The notes: a model not told the origin generated them from the letters alone. Counted from the first letter of the stretch, positions 1 through 9,469 are shown. The stretch: DNA of 64,000 bases from Thermoguttaceae bacterium (GCA_017405595.1 JAFRAC010000007.1:372001-436000), one strand, 5' to 3'. Made by a program: numbers and translations.

Positions 1-219
1 CCCGCCGGGGGCCCGAAACGGGGCCCCGCGGGGCCGGGAACCCAAAAATTTTTAAGATTTTTTTGAGAAAAGCGGCTTTTTCCTCAAAGTCCCTCTTTAC
101 TTAGTTGCTCAAAATTGGAAAAATACCCCGCTTCCGTTCCCGGACCGCCGCGGTTCCGAGGCGAAGCGTCTTTGCCGACAAACAGAATCGGACCGTTCCG
201 AACGACTAGAGGTCGAGTT
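1..219. other. Left-edge non-coding stretch
   Basis: No coding region is supported here. Bases 1-34 form a very GC-rich imperfect palindrome (arms around 6-15 and 19-28, one mismatch), followed by an A/T-rich stretch (about 44-66). This could be the terminator of a gene left of the window, but the T-run is too far from the stem to be sure. The rest would be the 5' region of the first gene; no convincing promoter was found. Confidence 0.35.
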
Positions 220-1920
220 ATGAGATTATTCCCGATCACGTCCATTTCGTTTCCGTTTATCGCGCGTGCCGGAAAGAACACCGCATCGTTCTTCGTTTTC
301 GCGTTCCTCCTTTCTGCGCTGGCCGTAGGATCTCTTTCTGCGGCGGGCCCGCAGGCGACCGGCACCGGCTCCGACGAAGATGAGCATACCTATCCGGACC
401 CACCCCCGGCAAGGGCTGTCTGGAACAGTGTGAGCCTTGCCGCAGACTACTACGGCGGACTTCACGCGTCGGGGATCGGGTTCGAGTACTGGAACAACTA
501 CATGATGATGGAGGACCTCATTGAGCATCTGCGCAACGTGCCGCTTGTGACATACAACGGCGACGAGATGTCCGGCTCGTCGAGTCTGGTTCCTCCGGCC
601 GGCGGCGGTTACGCCGCGCCGTACCAGGGGGGTTACGGCTATGTCAACCCGAACCAGGTCGGCGGCTACCAGTACTCGACCGGCGGCTATCAGACCGCGC
701 CTTACGGCCCCGGTTACGCGCCCGGTTACGAACAGGGCCAGCCCGGCTATCAGATGGGGTATCCGGTCTATCAGGACGGGATCATGACCAATCCGCAGGG
801 GTATCCGGTCAATACCGCCCCGCCGCTTTACCGCGGCCAGGCGCAATACGGCGATCCGGGTACGCTGATTTATTCGCTCTGGGGCGGCGTTGTCGGAGGC
901 GGAGGTACGATCAAGGATCACGTCGATGTCACCGGCTACAAGACAAAACAGTTCGGCGGGTTTGTCGGACTCGATCTGTTCGGTTCGTGTGACTGCCGCA
1001 GCGGCCTTTTCTACGCCTATCAGAAGGGCGAGCTCAAAGAGGAGAATAAGGCTTACGATTATCTCTATGCGGAGAGCGGCACGCTTTTTGATCCCGTATC
1101 GATTGTCGGCGAGGGCGAAGAGGAACAGTACAGCACTGCTTACGATTACACATCGAACTTCGCGGGCCGGTACGACGGCAAACTCAAAGCGCACAATCAC
1201 CTGATCGGGCTGTATCACCAGTTCGGCAGCGAGTTCATTTACAAAATTTTCACGGCCCGGTTCGGGTTCAACCGGATCAAGACCAAATCGGATCTTTCCG
1301 AAACGGGAACGACGACCGGCACGGTCACTGAAACCCTTTCGAAATTTACCGACGGTGAGCTGGTCGAGGAATTTTCGACGGTCGAGGAAGCCACGAATCC
1401 TGACGGGAATTCGTACAGCATGGACGGCAAATACAACGAGTATCTCGGCGGCGTGAGTCTCGAACGGGGGGCCAATCTCAAGTTCCTGAACTTCCTGACC
1501 TTTGCCCCGCGCGGTTCACTCGACTACACCTACATGTTCCGCTCCAAGATTAACGAGAACGTCGAAGGGTTCGGCGTCAACACGTACAAGAAAAAGAGTT
1601 ATCACAGCCTGCGCAGCCAGCTGGGGGGCGATTTGGCGGTCGATCTCTATCCCGGCGACGGGCATCTGCGCCTGCTGGCGCGCGGCGGGTGGATTCACGA
1701 GTTCCTGAACTATCATTACGGCAAAACCTCCTTAACCGACCTGTACGGTTCGGTCTGGACAATCCAGGGGAACTCGACCGGCCGCGACTGGGCGGTGGTC
1801 GGCGCCGGCGGCGAGTGGGCGATTGTGCCGTCGTTCATGATTTTCGCCAACTACGATTTTTACAAGAACAAGTACCTCTCGTCGCATTACGGCGACGTCG
1901 GTCTGAAACTAATGTGGTAG
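220..1920 (+). CDS. BBP7-like outer-membrane beta-barrel protein
   Basis: Predicted 566-residue exported protein. The ATG at 220 is preferred over the longer frame from 115 because it is followed directly by a signal peptide: basic start, hydrophobic core around residues 25-45, and an Ala/Ser-rich cleavage region. Residues about 125-200 are low complexity, rich in Tyr, Gly, Pro and Gln, with many GGY, PGY and YQ units. The C-terminal half has alternating aromatic/hydrophobic strands and ends in Leu-Met-Trp, the terminal aromatic residue typical of outer-membrane barrels. The layout (Tyr/Gly-rich segment, then barrel) resembles the planctomycete BBP7 family. That assignment is by resemblance only. 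The next small ORF starts 16 bases after the stop, so they are probably co-transcribed. Confidence 0.7.
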   Translation: MRLFPITSISFPFIARAGKNTASFFVFAFLLSALAVGSLSAAGPQATGTGSDEDEHTYPDPPPARAVWNSVSLAADYYGGLHASGIGFEYWNNYMMMEDLIEHLRNVPLVTYNGDEMSGSSSLVPPAGGGYAAPYQGGYGYVNPNQVGGYQYSTGGYQTAPYGPGYAPGYEQGQPGYQMGYPVYQDGIMTNPQGYPVNTAPPLYRGQAQYGDPGTLIYSLWGGVVGGGGTIKDHVDVTGYKTKQFGGFVGLDLFGSCDCRSGLFYAYQKGELKEENKAYDYLYAESGTLFDPVSIVGEGEEEQYSTAYDYTSNFAGRYDGKLKAHNHLIGLYHQFGSEFIYKIFTARFGFNRIKTKSDLSETGTTTGTVTETLSKFTDGELVEEFSTVEEATNPDGNSYSMDGKYNEYLGGVSLERGANLKFLNFLTFAPRGSLDYTYMFRSKINENVEGFGVNTYKKKSYHSLRSQLGGDLAVDLYPGDGHLRLLARGGWIHEFLNYHYGKTSLTDLYGSVWTIQGNSTGRDWAVVGAGGEWAIVPSFMIFANYDFYKNKYLSSHYGDVGLKLMW

Positions 1921-1936
1921 GGGCGCGCAACCCGCG

Positions 1937-2251
1937 ATGTCAAGTATCCTCGAACTCGACTATCCCCTCCTCCGGGCGTGCCTGGAATCGAACCCGGGGG
2001 GATGGAAGAATTTCGTTGACCGTTTCCTCGGTTTGGTTCTGCATACCATCGACCTGACCGCGGCCAACTGCCGGATCGAACTTTCGCGGGAAGAGCGTTC
2101 CGACCTTTGCGAAGAGGTCTTCCGCGCCCTCTCGCATAACGACAAAGAGCTTCTGCGCAGATTCACCTATTCCTCGTCTCTTTCGACCTACCTGGCGGTC
2201 CTCGTCCGCCGGATCGTGATCGCCTTTTTTAACGCCGCGGAAACCGAGTAG
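1937..2251 (+). CDS. Small sigma-70 region-2-like protein
   Basis: A 104-residue protein. The middle and C-terminal parts resemble region 2 of ECF-type sigma factors as found in Planctomycetes: WKNFVDRFLGLVLHTI near residues 22-38, an acidic ERSDLCEEVFRAL helix near 53-66, and SSLSTYLAVLVRRIVI near 78-94. The protein ends a few residues later, so region 4 (-35 recognition) is absent. No downstream frame continues it, so it is either a complete region-2-only protein or a decayed sigma gene. It lies 16 bases after the outer-membrane gene and probably shares its transcript. Function is unknown. It could be a sigma-like adaptor or an antagonist that occupies RNA polymerase. Confidence 0.55.
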   Translation: MSSILELDYPLLRACLESNPGGWKNFVDRFLGLVLHTIDLTAANCRIELSREERSDLCEEVFRALSHNDKELLRRFTYSSSLSTYLAVLVRRIVIAFFNAAETE

Positions 2252-2427
2252 CGGAAGAGAAAGACGGAACAGGCCGTGTCCTTCCCATTCCGGCGCGCCT
2301 TATCGCTGCAGTGAATCTGCAAATGTGTTCCCCGTCCTGACGGTTCGGGGGTTTCGCTCTTCTATTGAAAAGTTCTGAGAAGTTTCCCTTTCGGCTCCGT
2401 TCGGAGTTTTTCCATTCCTCATCAAAC

Positions 2428-2438
2428 TTTGGTATAAT
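2428..2438 (+). promoter_or_regulatory. Extended -10 promoter of the GH16 gene
   Basis: A perfect TATAAT at 2433-2438 is preceded by TGG, giving an extended -10 (TGn-TATAAT). The -35 area (around 2410, TTCCAT) is poor, which extended -10 promoters tolerate. The expected start near 2445 leaves a leader of about 50 bases before the GH16 start codon. The 200 bases upstream hold no gene. Only a weak hairpin (CCCCG 2330-2334 with CGGGG 2346-2350) is visible. Confidence 0.6.
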
Positions 2439-2495
2439 CCTTTTAGGTATGGATTTTTATGTTTTCGGATTCACATTGACATGCAGGAAAAGAAC

Positions 2496-3413
2496 ATGGA
2501 ATGGATAAGAACTCTGACGGCTGCCGCGATTGCGGTCTTCAGTATAGCCGTTTACAATTTTGCGATGGCCGGCGAGTCGCCGGACGCATCCATTTCGGCG
2601 GCGGAGGGAGCTGCGGTTCCCTCTGTTTCTGAAAAGGGGGCTGGCGATACGATTCCGGCCGGCTTTCCGGAACTGTCGGGAAAACTCCCCGACCAGCTCC
2701 CCCCGGCTCCCGAGGGGATGGAGTGGCGGCTGGTCTGGCACGACGAGTTTGACGGAGATCAAATCGATGATCGGGAGAAGTGGGAAAGCCCTGAGTTTGA
2801 TAAGCGGCGCGACGGCTTTTGGGCCAGAGAGGCTCTTTCCCTGACCGGCGACGGGTTCCTTCGGATGAGCGTTTTCAAGGATGAATCGGGGCGTTATCTT
2901 TCGGCTTGCCTGCGTTCGCGCGGCAAGTATGAAAAAGCGAAAGGGTATTTCGTCGCGCGGATGAACAGCCCCCGCGAAACCGGGCATTGGCCGGCGTTCT
3001 GGCTTTTCACCCCCGAAATCGGCAATATCGGGAACGGGTCGGCCGACGGTGCCGAAATCGATATCATGGAAAAGCCGTGGCTGGAACCGAAGGTGAATCT
3101 GGCGGTTCACTGGGACGGCTATTCGCCGGAACATCATCAGGCCATCGCGTTTCAGGCGGAACTCGGAACCGCTCCGGACGGTTTTCACACGTACGGACTC
3201 TGGTGGGGGGACGACGCGTACCGCTTCTACATCGACGGCAGCCCGGCCTGGGAAACGGCGGCGGACGGAATCTGCGAAAAACCGGCCTACATCAAACTGA
3301 CCGACGAAATCGGCCAGTGGGGCGGCGACATTACGAAGGCCGATCTGCCCGATGAAACGCTCGTCGATTATGTGCGGGTCTACGACCTCTTTCCGGCCGG
3401 TTCGGCGGAATAG
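2496..3413 (+). CDS. Secreted GH16 family glycoside hydrolase
   Basis: A 305-residue exported endo-glycanase. The ATG at 2496 is chosen over the in-frame ATG at 2481 because AGGA (2485-2488) sits about 7 bases before it. A signal peptide covers roughly residues 1-25. The GH16 signature EIDIME gives the catalytic ExDxxE triad at Glu187 (nucleophile), Asp189 and Glu192 (acid/base). Flanking blocks (GHWPAFWLF before; FHTYGLWWGDDAYRFYIDG after) match the beta-jelly-roll fold. GH16 enzymes cut beta-1,3/1,4-glucans or algal galactans. The subfamily cannot be told by eye. It is the first gene of a run with a six-hairpin glycosidase and a GH2 enzyme, suggesting joint breakdown of one polysaccharide. 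Confidence 0.88.
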   Translation: MEWIRTLTAAAIAVFSIAVYNFAMAGESPDASISAAEGAAVPSVSEKGAGDTIPAGFPELSGKLPDQLPPAPEGMEWRLVWHDEFDGDQIDDREKWESPEFDKRRDGFWAREALSLTGDGFLRMSVFKDESGRYLSACLRSRGKYEKAKGYFVARMNSPRETGHWPAFWLFTPEIGNIGNGSADGAEIDIMEKPWLEPKVNLAVHWDGYSPEHHQAIAFQAELGTAPDGFHTYGLWWGDDAYRFYIDGSPAWETAADGICEKPAYIKLTDEIGQWGGDITKADLPDETLVDYVRVYDLFPAGSAE

Positions 3414-3464
3414 CGTTCTTGCGGATAACCGGTTTGTGTTGCTATCTGGAAGGGATACGGTTCG

Positions 3465-5474
3465 ATGAAAGCGCGTTTCATAAAACAGATTATCCTTTTT
3501 CTCGCGGTCGCGGCGCCGCTTTTTGCCGTACCTCTCCTTTTCGCGGAAGAACCGTCCGAAAGTTTCGACGGGAAGTTCTATTCCGGGGAAGGGGACACCG
3601 AATTTTTGCGGCTCCTGGAGCTTTCACGCCGGCTCTTCTCGCCGAATCCGGAGTTTCAGGATCTTTCGATGCTTTACACCGACTGGTGGAACGGATTTGT
3701 CGAGGGCCCGACGTGGAACGCCTGGTGGATTCAGAACAGTTACGGAACGAGTTTCGCCGCGCTGCCGTTTCTGGAAGAGCCGTATGTGACGTTTCTCGAG
3801 AACGCGAACCGCCTGTGGTACGAAAAGATGGGGGACGGAAAGCGGGCCGGCGCGCACGGCTGGGTCGCGCCCGACGGACAGCTTTGCGACTGCGCCTCTC
3901 CCGATACCGTTGTCTACAAACAGGGCGATTGCCGTACCGATCTGCACGACTGGGGCATTGAGTTTACCGCAGCCGGAACCCTGATCACCGCCGAGTCGCT
4001 CCTGATTTCACGCGATAGGGAAAAGATTGCGCGTTACCTGCCCTGTTTCCGCCGGTCCGCCGCTTTGATCGAGTCGCGGCGCGATCCCGCCAGCAACCTC
4101 TATCTGGCCGGTCCGGCGGGAAATCTGCTGGCTCCGAGTTATGCCGGCTGTAAAATCGATGACGACACCTTTGACATGGCTTATCTGACGGGGCTTTCGG
4201 TCACATGGATCGGTGCGCTGGACCGGCTGATCGAACTGGAGAAACTCGCCGGGGAAGAGGAGTATGTCCGCCGCTATCCCGAAGCGCGCCGCGCGGCGCG
4301 GGAAGGCTTAAAACGGCTTCAGACCGACGAAGGGTATTTCATCAAATCGCTCGATCCGGACGGGACGCGCCATGGCGTTTACGGCGCCGGGAAACACGGT
4401 TACTTTGAAGCGGTCTGCAATCACGACGCGGTCGCCTTGCGTGTCACCGATGACGAGACCTCGAAAAAGATTGTCGATAAGATCCGGTCCATTCCGGGAC
4501 TTCGGCCGCACGGCCTGATCATTACCAACTATCCTTCCCTCGACGACCTCTACGTGAAACCGGGCGAGCCGCTGGGGCTTTTCTCGTTCGGCACCTGGGT
4601 GAACGGGGGGCATTGGACGACCTGCGAGGCGCGGATGATCATGGCTTACTACCGAACAGGGGCTTACGGGGACGCCGCCCGCGCCATGCGGAAGATCGAA
4701 TCGTTCGCCAGAGAGTTCCGTATGGATAATCCTCTTGTCGATTTCGGGAACGGAGTCTATCAGCCTTCCCAGCCGATCAACTGCTGCTACGACACGTGGG
4801 GCGCCCCGGCGGCGATGATCCGCGGCCTGTTCGAGTACGTCTACACGGCGGATTCCCTGACGCTTTATCCTCACCTTCCCGGCGGAATCACACGCCTTTG
4901 CCAGAAGTTCCCGATCCGTTTCGGCGGCCGGCGGATTTATCTTTCGGTTTCGGGAAACGGCCCGATCCGGTCGGTTTCGGTGAACGGCGAGCCGTGGACC
5001 GAGTTCGGGGAAGACTCGGTCCGCCTTCCTTACGACAGACTGCCGGAAACCGCCTTTGTCGATCTTGTGATGGAAAACGGCAGTCCCCGGCAGGAGCCGG
5101 CGGAACCGGCATCCTTCGATCCGGATCATGCCCGGTACGAGGCCGTCGGCGGGATGCCGGTTTCGCCGGAACGGCTCCGTCTCTTTTGCCGGAAGATGAA
5201 CGGGGCGGGATGGGGCGATTCCTACGAGGCCCGGCACGCGCGTCTGATCCTGGAATCGCTCGCCGCGCTGGCCGAGCGGAAACAGCTCCTTGCCGCCGGA
5301 ACGATTCCCCGGCTGCCGGAAGATTCCCAGGCGGCCGCCGACCGGGCGTATGCCGACGCAGCATTGAAACTCTCAAACGGCTTTGTTAAGATGATTCAGG
5401 AGACCGGCGGGAAGGAGGATCCGTTCCGCCGGCAGGTTTGGAACATCTGGCAGGAGACGGAATCTCTCCCGTAG
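3465..5474 (+). CDS. Secreted six-hairpin glycosidase-like protein
   Basis: A 669-residue protein with a clear signal peptide (residues about 1-27). It is full of aromatic motifs expected of an (alpha/alpha)6-barrel glycosidase: TDWWNGFVEGPTWNAWWIQN near residues 70-88, a DLHDWGIEF segment near 160, and FSFGTWVNGGHWTTCEARM near 365-385. The C-terminal 170 residues look like a beta-sandwich followed by a helical tail. I cannot assign a CAZy family; GH63-, GH37- or GH95-like enzymes share this architecture. It lies 51 bases after GH16 and 44 bases before GH2, all on the same strand with good ribosome-binding sites, so it is probably one operon. Likely role: removing terminal or side-chain sugars. 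Confidence 0.65.
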   Translation: MKARFIKQIILFLAVAAPLFAVPLLFAEEPSESFDGKFYSGEGDTEFLRLLELSRRLFSPNPEFQDLSMLYTDWWNGFVEGPTWNAWWIQNSYGTSFAALPFLEEPYVTFLENANRLWYEKMGDGKRAGAHGWVAPDGQLCDCASPDTVVYKQGDCRTDLHDWGIEFTAAGTLITAESLLISRDREKIARYLPCFRRSAALIESRRDPASNLYLAGPAGNLLAPSYAGCKIDDDTFDMAYLTGLSVTWIGALDRLIELEKLAGEEEYVRRYPEARRAAREGLKRLQTDEGYFIKSLDPDGTRHGVYGAGKHGYFEAVCNHDAVALRVTDDETSKKIVDKIRSIPGLRPHGLIITNYPSLDDLYVKPGEPLGLFSFGTWVNGGHWTTCEARMIMAYYRTGAYGDAARAMRKIESFAREFRMDNPLVDFGNGVYQPSQPINCCYDTWGAPAAMIRGLFEYVYTADSLTLYPHLPGGITRLCQKFPIRFGGRRIYLSVSGNGPIRSVSVNGEPWTEFGEDSVRLPYDRLPETAFVDLVMENGSPRQEPAEPASFDPDHARYEAVGGMPVSPERLRLFCRKMNGAGWGDSYEARHARLILESLAALAERKQLLAAGTIPRLPEDSQAAADRAYADAALKLSNGFVKMIQETGGKEDPFRRQVWNIWQETESLP

Positions 5475-5518
5475 CCGGTTTTTCCGTTGTTCCTCCGTTC
5501 AGAAGAAGGGGTGTTTTC

Positions 5519-8338
5519 ATGAGCTTCCGATCCTTCATCAGTTCTTCGGCCGCGGTCATCCTCGGTGCCGTCGCCTTTTTTCCGGCCGCTGTTCCGCCTG
5601 CTTTGAGCGCCCCGGATTCCGCCCCCTGGGGAGCGGCCGGAACGCCGGCGGTCGTCCATCCGGCGGTCCGTTCGCCCCTTTCCGACACCCTTTCTCTCGA
5701 CGGAGAATGGGATTTCATCGCCGGCGGCGTGAACTACCGGCTGGGGGTCGGCGAACCGGCGTGGGGACCGAGAGATTTCGACTGGTCGGGCGCAAGAAAG
5801 ATTCTTGTGCCGGGGAACTGGGAATCGCAGGGGGTCGGGGAACCGGGTCCGAACCGTTCGTGGGACTGCGAGTGGGACCGCGACTTTTGGGAATTGCGGC
5901 ACGTGTATTTCGGCCACGCGCTCTACCGGAAAGAGGTTTCGATTCCCGAAACGTGGTCGGGGAAGACGGTCTGGCTGAAAATCGGCGGTGTGCGGAGCGA
6001 GGCGTACATTTGGATTGACGGCAGGCGGGCGGCGTACCTGAACAACGGCTGCGGCACCGAAAAGTTCGATATTACCCCCCTCGTCCGCGCCGGGGAAACA
6101 ATCGAGATCGTCGCGCAGGTGCGCAACGATATTCCGTCGCGGAAAGGGCTCCTTTCCGTGACCCATGCGTTCGGCGGCTTTTATCGGAGCGTCGAGCTGG
6201 AAGCCACCCCGCCGGTTTATCTCGACGACGTTTGGGCGCGGGGCGAAATCGACGGTCCGGTTGCGGAAGTTCACGTTACGGTTGCCGGCGCGGCGCCGGA
6301 AGGCGATTCAGCCGGCAGGCTCCTTTCCGTAACCATTCGCGATTCTTCCGGCAATGAGGCCGGCAAAAGCGAGCGGAACATCGACGGGGCCGGGGAATAC
6401 CTTTTCCGCATCCCGGTGGAAAACGGCCGGCTGTGGTCTCCGGAAGAACCGAACCTTTACCTTGCCGACGCGGTCCTTTCCGCTCCCGACGGGACGCCTC
6501 TGCACGGGTGGACCGAACGGTTCGGCATCAGGAAACTGGAGGTTCGCGGAAAACAGTTTTTCCTGAACGGCAAACCCTATTTCTTCCGCGGACTGGGCGA
6601 TCACCATTACGATCCGATGACCCTGACCGAGATGCCTGACCGGGACCGCTTTTGCGATCATCTGCGTCTCTATAAGGAGGCCGGTTTTAATTACGCCCGG
6701 CACCATACCCACGTGCCGCTTCCCGAATATTTTGAAGCCGCCGATGAAGTCGGGTTTCTTCTGCAGCCGGAACTGCCGTATTATCACGATGTTCCCTGCG
6801 AAGGGTTTCTCTTCGACCCGATGCGCGATCTTCAGGAACTCAACCGCAACTATCGCCGTTACACGTCGCTGGCGACCTACTGCTGCGGGAACGAAGGGTG
6901 GCTGGGCAGCCCGATCGACGAGGAGCTTTACCGCTGGGCGAAAGAGAACGATCCGGACCGCCTTTTCCTGCACGAGGACGGAGGGAGAAACATACCGGGG
7001 GTGAACGCCGATTTCTTCACGGGGGACGATAAAGTTCCCGGCTTTACCGGAGCCCTGATCCGGCCGTGGCCGTCCGGCGCGTTCGACCGGCTGAACGCCC
7101 CGTTTGTCGCCCATGAATACCTGAACCTGGCGATCAAAATGGATCCCCGCTTAGAAGACCGCTTTACGGGAATCCGCCTTTCTCCCGTCAGTTTCCGCGT
7201 TTATCAGGAACTGCTCAAAGAGTGCGGTCTCGACGAAACGTGGGGAGACGCCACGCTCCGGGCCGCCGCGAAACTTCAGGCGTATTACCAGAAGGAGGGG
7301 ATTGAATCGGCCCGGCTCGACCCGGCCTGCGACGGCTTCGATTTTTGGTCGGTTACCGATGTTTCGATCCCTTCGGGCCCGGGCAACGCGGTTGCGGCGC
7401 AGGGGTATCTGAACGTCTTTTGGGAACCGCGGCCCGACGGAACCCCTCCGGAAGAGTTCTTCCATTTTAACGGCCCGACGGTGCTGATGGCGGTTTTTGA
7501 CCGCGATCCGCCGATTTATGTTTCCGGCGAAGAGGTCAATGTTGACTTCCACATTTCCCATTTCGGCGCCGAAACGATACCGGCACAAGGCCTGATCTGG
7601 CAGATGCAGGATGAGGCGGGGAATACGGTTCTCTCCGGCACGGCGGCCGCGCCCTCCTTTTCGGCGGGGGACGTTCGGAAATTCGCCTCGGCAAAGATAC
7701 AGATCCCTTCGCTCGGGAAACCGAAAAAGCTGATCTTTCAGATCGGTCTCGGCGAAACCTCCGTGACAAACCGGTACGAGTGCTGGGTCTTTCCGGCCCG
7801 CACCAAAAGGGCGCTCGGGCGTTTCGTGGTTTCCGATTCCCTTTACGATCGTTTTGCGGAACTCTATGACAATGTCCGCCGCTATGCCGATCCCTCGATG
7901 GAGCCGGGCGATATTCTGATTGCCCGTCCCGATGACCCGGCTGTGGAAGACGCGCGCCGCGAAGGGCGTTCCCTCTTCCTGATCGGCGAGGCTTCCCCCG
8001 AACCGGATGTCAGTCTCGGATGGTGGACCCTCGGCACTCAGGTCGGTACGGCGTTCGCCGCCTCTCCGGCGTGGGGGGATTTTCCCCTCGACCCCTGGAT
8101 GAACCAGCTTTGGTTCCGTCTCATTCGCAAAGAGGCGTACGATCTGCGGCAAGGCCCGCCCCTTCCGGATTTCGTGCCGCTTGCGGTCGGCGAGGGGAAA
8201 GAGAGCTATTATCTCTATCTCGGCGAATCGTTTGAAGGGGGACGCCGCACGCTCGCCAGTTACGCACTCGACCTGCTCCAGGAAACGCCCGAGGCGGTCA
8301 GCCTGCTGGACTCTTTGCTCGACTACCTTCAGCGTTAG
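5519..8338 (+). CDS. Secreted GH2 family glycosidase
   Basis: A 939-residue exported GH2 enzyme (beta-galactosidase, beta-glucuronidase or similar). The start at 5519 has AGAAGGGG just upstream and a signal peptide over about residues 1-28. The upstream in-frame extension lacks these. The domain order is standard: sugar-binding jelly roll (residues about 50-215), immunoglobulin-like domain (225-330), TIM barrel (340-640) and extra C-terminal domains. The catalytic acid/base is Glu459 in CCGNEGW and the probable nucleophile is Glu533 in AHEYLN. Third gene of the GH run, it would finish oligosaccharides released by GH16. Substrate specificity is not readable from the sequence. Confidence 0.88.
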   Translation: MSFRSFISSSAAVILGAVAFFPAAVPPALSAPDSAPWGAAGTPAVVHPAVRSPLSDTLSLDGEWDFIAGGVNYRLGVGEPAWGPRDFDWSGARKILVPGNWESQGVGEPGPNRSWDCEWDRDFWELRHVYFGHALYRKEVSIPETWSGKTVWLKIGGVRSEAYIWIDGRRAAYLNNGCGTEKFDITPLVRAGETIEIVAQVRNDIPSRKGLLSVTHAFGGFYRSVELEATPPVYLDDVWARGEIDGPVAEVHVTVAGAAPEGDSAGRLLSVTIRDSSGNEAGKSERNIDGAGEYLFRIPVENGRLWSPEEPNLYLADAVLSAPDGTPLHGWTERFGIRKLEVRGKQFFLNGKPYFFRGLGDHHYDPMTLTEMPDRDRFCDHLRLYKEAGFNYARHHTHVPLPEYFEAADEVGFLLQPELPYYHDVPCEGFLFDPMRDLQELNRNYRRYTSLATYCCGNEGWLGSPIDEELYRWAKENDPDRLFLHEDGGRNIPGVNADFFTGDDKVPGFTGALIRPWPSGAFDRLNAPFVAHEYLNLAIKMDPRLEDRFTGIRLSPVSFRVYQELLKECGLDETWGDATLRAAAKLQAYYQKEGIESARLDPACDGFDFWSVTDVSIPSGPGNAVAAQGYLNVFWEPRPDGTPPEEFFHFNGPTVLMAVFDRDPPIYVSGEEVNVDFHISHFGAETIPAQGLIWQMQDEAGNTVLSGTAAAPSFSAGDVRKFASAKIQIPSLGKPKKLIFQIGLGETSVTNRYECWVFPARTKRALGRFVVSDSLYDRFAELYDNVRRYADPSMEPGDILIARPDDPAVEDARREGRSLFLIGEASPEPDVSLGWWTLGTQVGTAFAASPAWGDFPLDPWMNQLWFRLIRKEAYDLRQGPPLPDFVPLAVGEGKESYYLYLGESFEGGRRTLASYALDLLQETPEAVSLLDSLLDYLQR

Positions 8339-8391
8339 TCCGGACCCGCGGAGAAACGGGTTTCCCTCTTTTGCCGAGGGGGAGCGTACCG

Positions 8392-8442
8392 AAAAAAACG
8401 GCAGCCTCCGCCGGAAAGCGGCTGAACGGCGGCCGGCTGCCG
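8392..8442 (-). terminator. Intrinsic terminator of the thiE/pgsA operon
   Basis: On the minus strand an 8-bp GC stem (CGGCAGCC at 8399-8406 with GGCTGCCG at 8435-8442, plus inner pairing) is followed by seven T (8392-8398). It lies 14 bases beyond the CPBP protease stop and ends the leftward operon. It also separates that operon from the convergent GH2 gene. Confidence 0.85.
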
Positions 8443-8455
8443 GGGGCGGTGTGTT

Positions 8456-9469
8456 TCACCTGGCCAGGAGAAGGATGCCGCAGAAGCTGACGAAGTTCAG
8501 CGAGATGTGCATCGCCAGGTTCGCGGCAAACTGCCTGGTTCGCAAAAAGAGTGTTCCGAGACCCAGCGCGAGGATGAAAATGGGAACCGGGTCCGGAACC
8601 GCCTGCGGCATTACGGCCTGTACGATCCGCTGCGCTGCGAGCATCAGGGGCCAGACGAGGAGAAACAGGCCGACCCCCTTAAGAATGCCGCGGATCAGCC
8701 CCTGGCGTGTGAATCCGAGATCGCGCCACTCGGCATGCCGGACGCCGCGGAGCCATGCCAAAATGAAGAGGGTCAGAAGAATGTGCGAGATCACCATGGC
8801 CCCCACTCCCGTCAGAATCCTGTTCAGCTTTTCGATGTCATTGACCCCTTCGGGGGAGCGGATATGAATGAACGCGAAGAAAAGCGCCTGCAGAACGATC
8901 GTGAGGAACGCCGAGGGGATGTAACGCAAAAGGCCCCGCAGGAGCACAACCCGGAAGACCAGCTCTTCGGCAAACGGCGCGGTTACAACGGCGGCGGCAA
9001 ACGCCAGCGCGAGAAACCACGTCAAGCGGGGCACACGCTTTGAGACGAGTATCAGAACGGTGAGCGGATGTTCACCCTGAAACGGGGTTTCGGGTTCCGC
9101 GTTTTCTTTTGGGGGCGCCGCTTTTTTTCCGGCGGCGAGCCGGATTTGCTCTTCGGCAATCCGGATCCGTTTGACCAGTTCCGAATTGTTCACCTGTTCG
9201 GCGATTTTCCGCAAAAAGGAGGGGAGCTTCTCCCACGCAGGGGGGAGCGCGCCTTCGGCTGGGGGAGTCTTTTTCGCGGTCTCCTTCAGCATCCCTTCCG
9301 GCAGATCGCTTTCGTGGATGGTGATATACGCTTCCCGCCACGGTTCGGGGATGAGTCCCAGCGCGGAACGAACCCAGCCGGGGAGGAGAAAAAAGAGGAG
9401 GAGAACCAGGATGATGTCGATCATCCCCCAGGGGGGCGAGGGGTTGGGAAACCCGGCTTTGGATGTCAT
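8456..9469 (-). CDS. CPBP family intramembrane metalloprotease
   Basis: A 337-residue membrane protein of the CPBP (CAAX protease/bacteriocin-processing, Abi) family. The hallmark EExxxR is seen as Glu168-Glu169-x3-Arg173, with a second-motif His at 202 (AFIHIRS) and a later HISLNF. Helices lie near residues 17-35 and from about 140 to the C-terminus. Between them is a long charged insert (about residues 40-135) predicted to be cytoplasmic or periplasmic and not part of the protease core. It is the last gene of the leftward operon, 45 bases after pgsA. CPBP proteases act in prenyl-protein processing, self-immunity to peptides or regulated proteolysis. The substrate here is unknown. Confidence 0.83.
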   Translation of the reverse strand: MTSKAGFPNPSPPWGMIDIILVLLLFFLLPGWVRSALGLIPEPWREAYITIHESDLPEGMLKETAKKTPPAEGALPPAWEKLPSFLRKIAEQVNNSELVKRIRIAEEQIRLAAGKKAAPPKENAEPETPFQGEHPLTVLILVSKRVPRLTWFLALAFAAAVVTAPFAEELVFRVVLLRGLLRYIPSAFLTIVLQALFFAFIHIRSPEGVNDIEKLNRILTGVGAMVISHILLTLFILAWLRGVRHAEWRDLGFTRQGLIRGILKGVGLFLLVWPLMLAAQRIVQAVMPQAVPDPVPIFILALGLGTLFLRTRQFAANLAMHISLNFVSFCGILLLAR

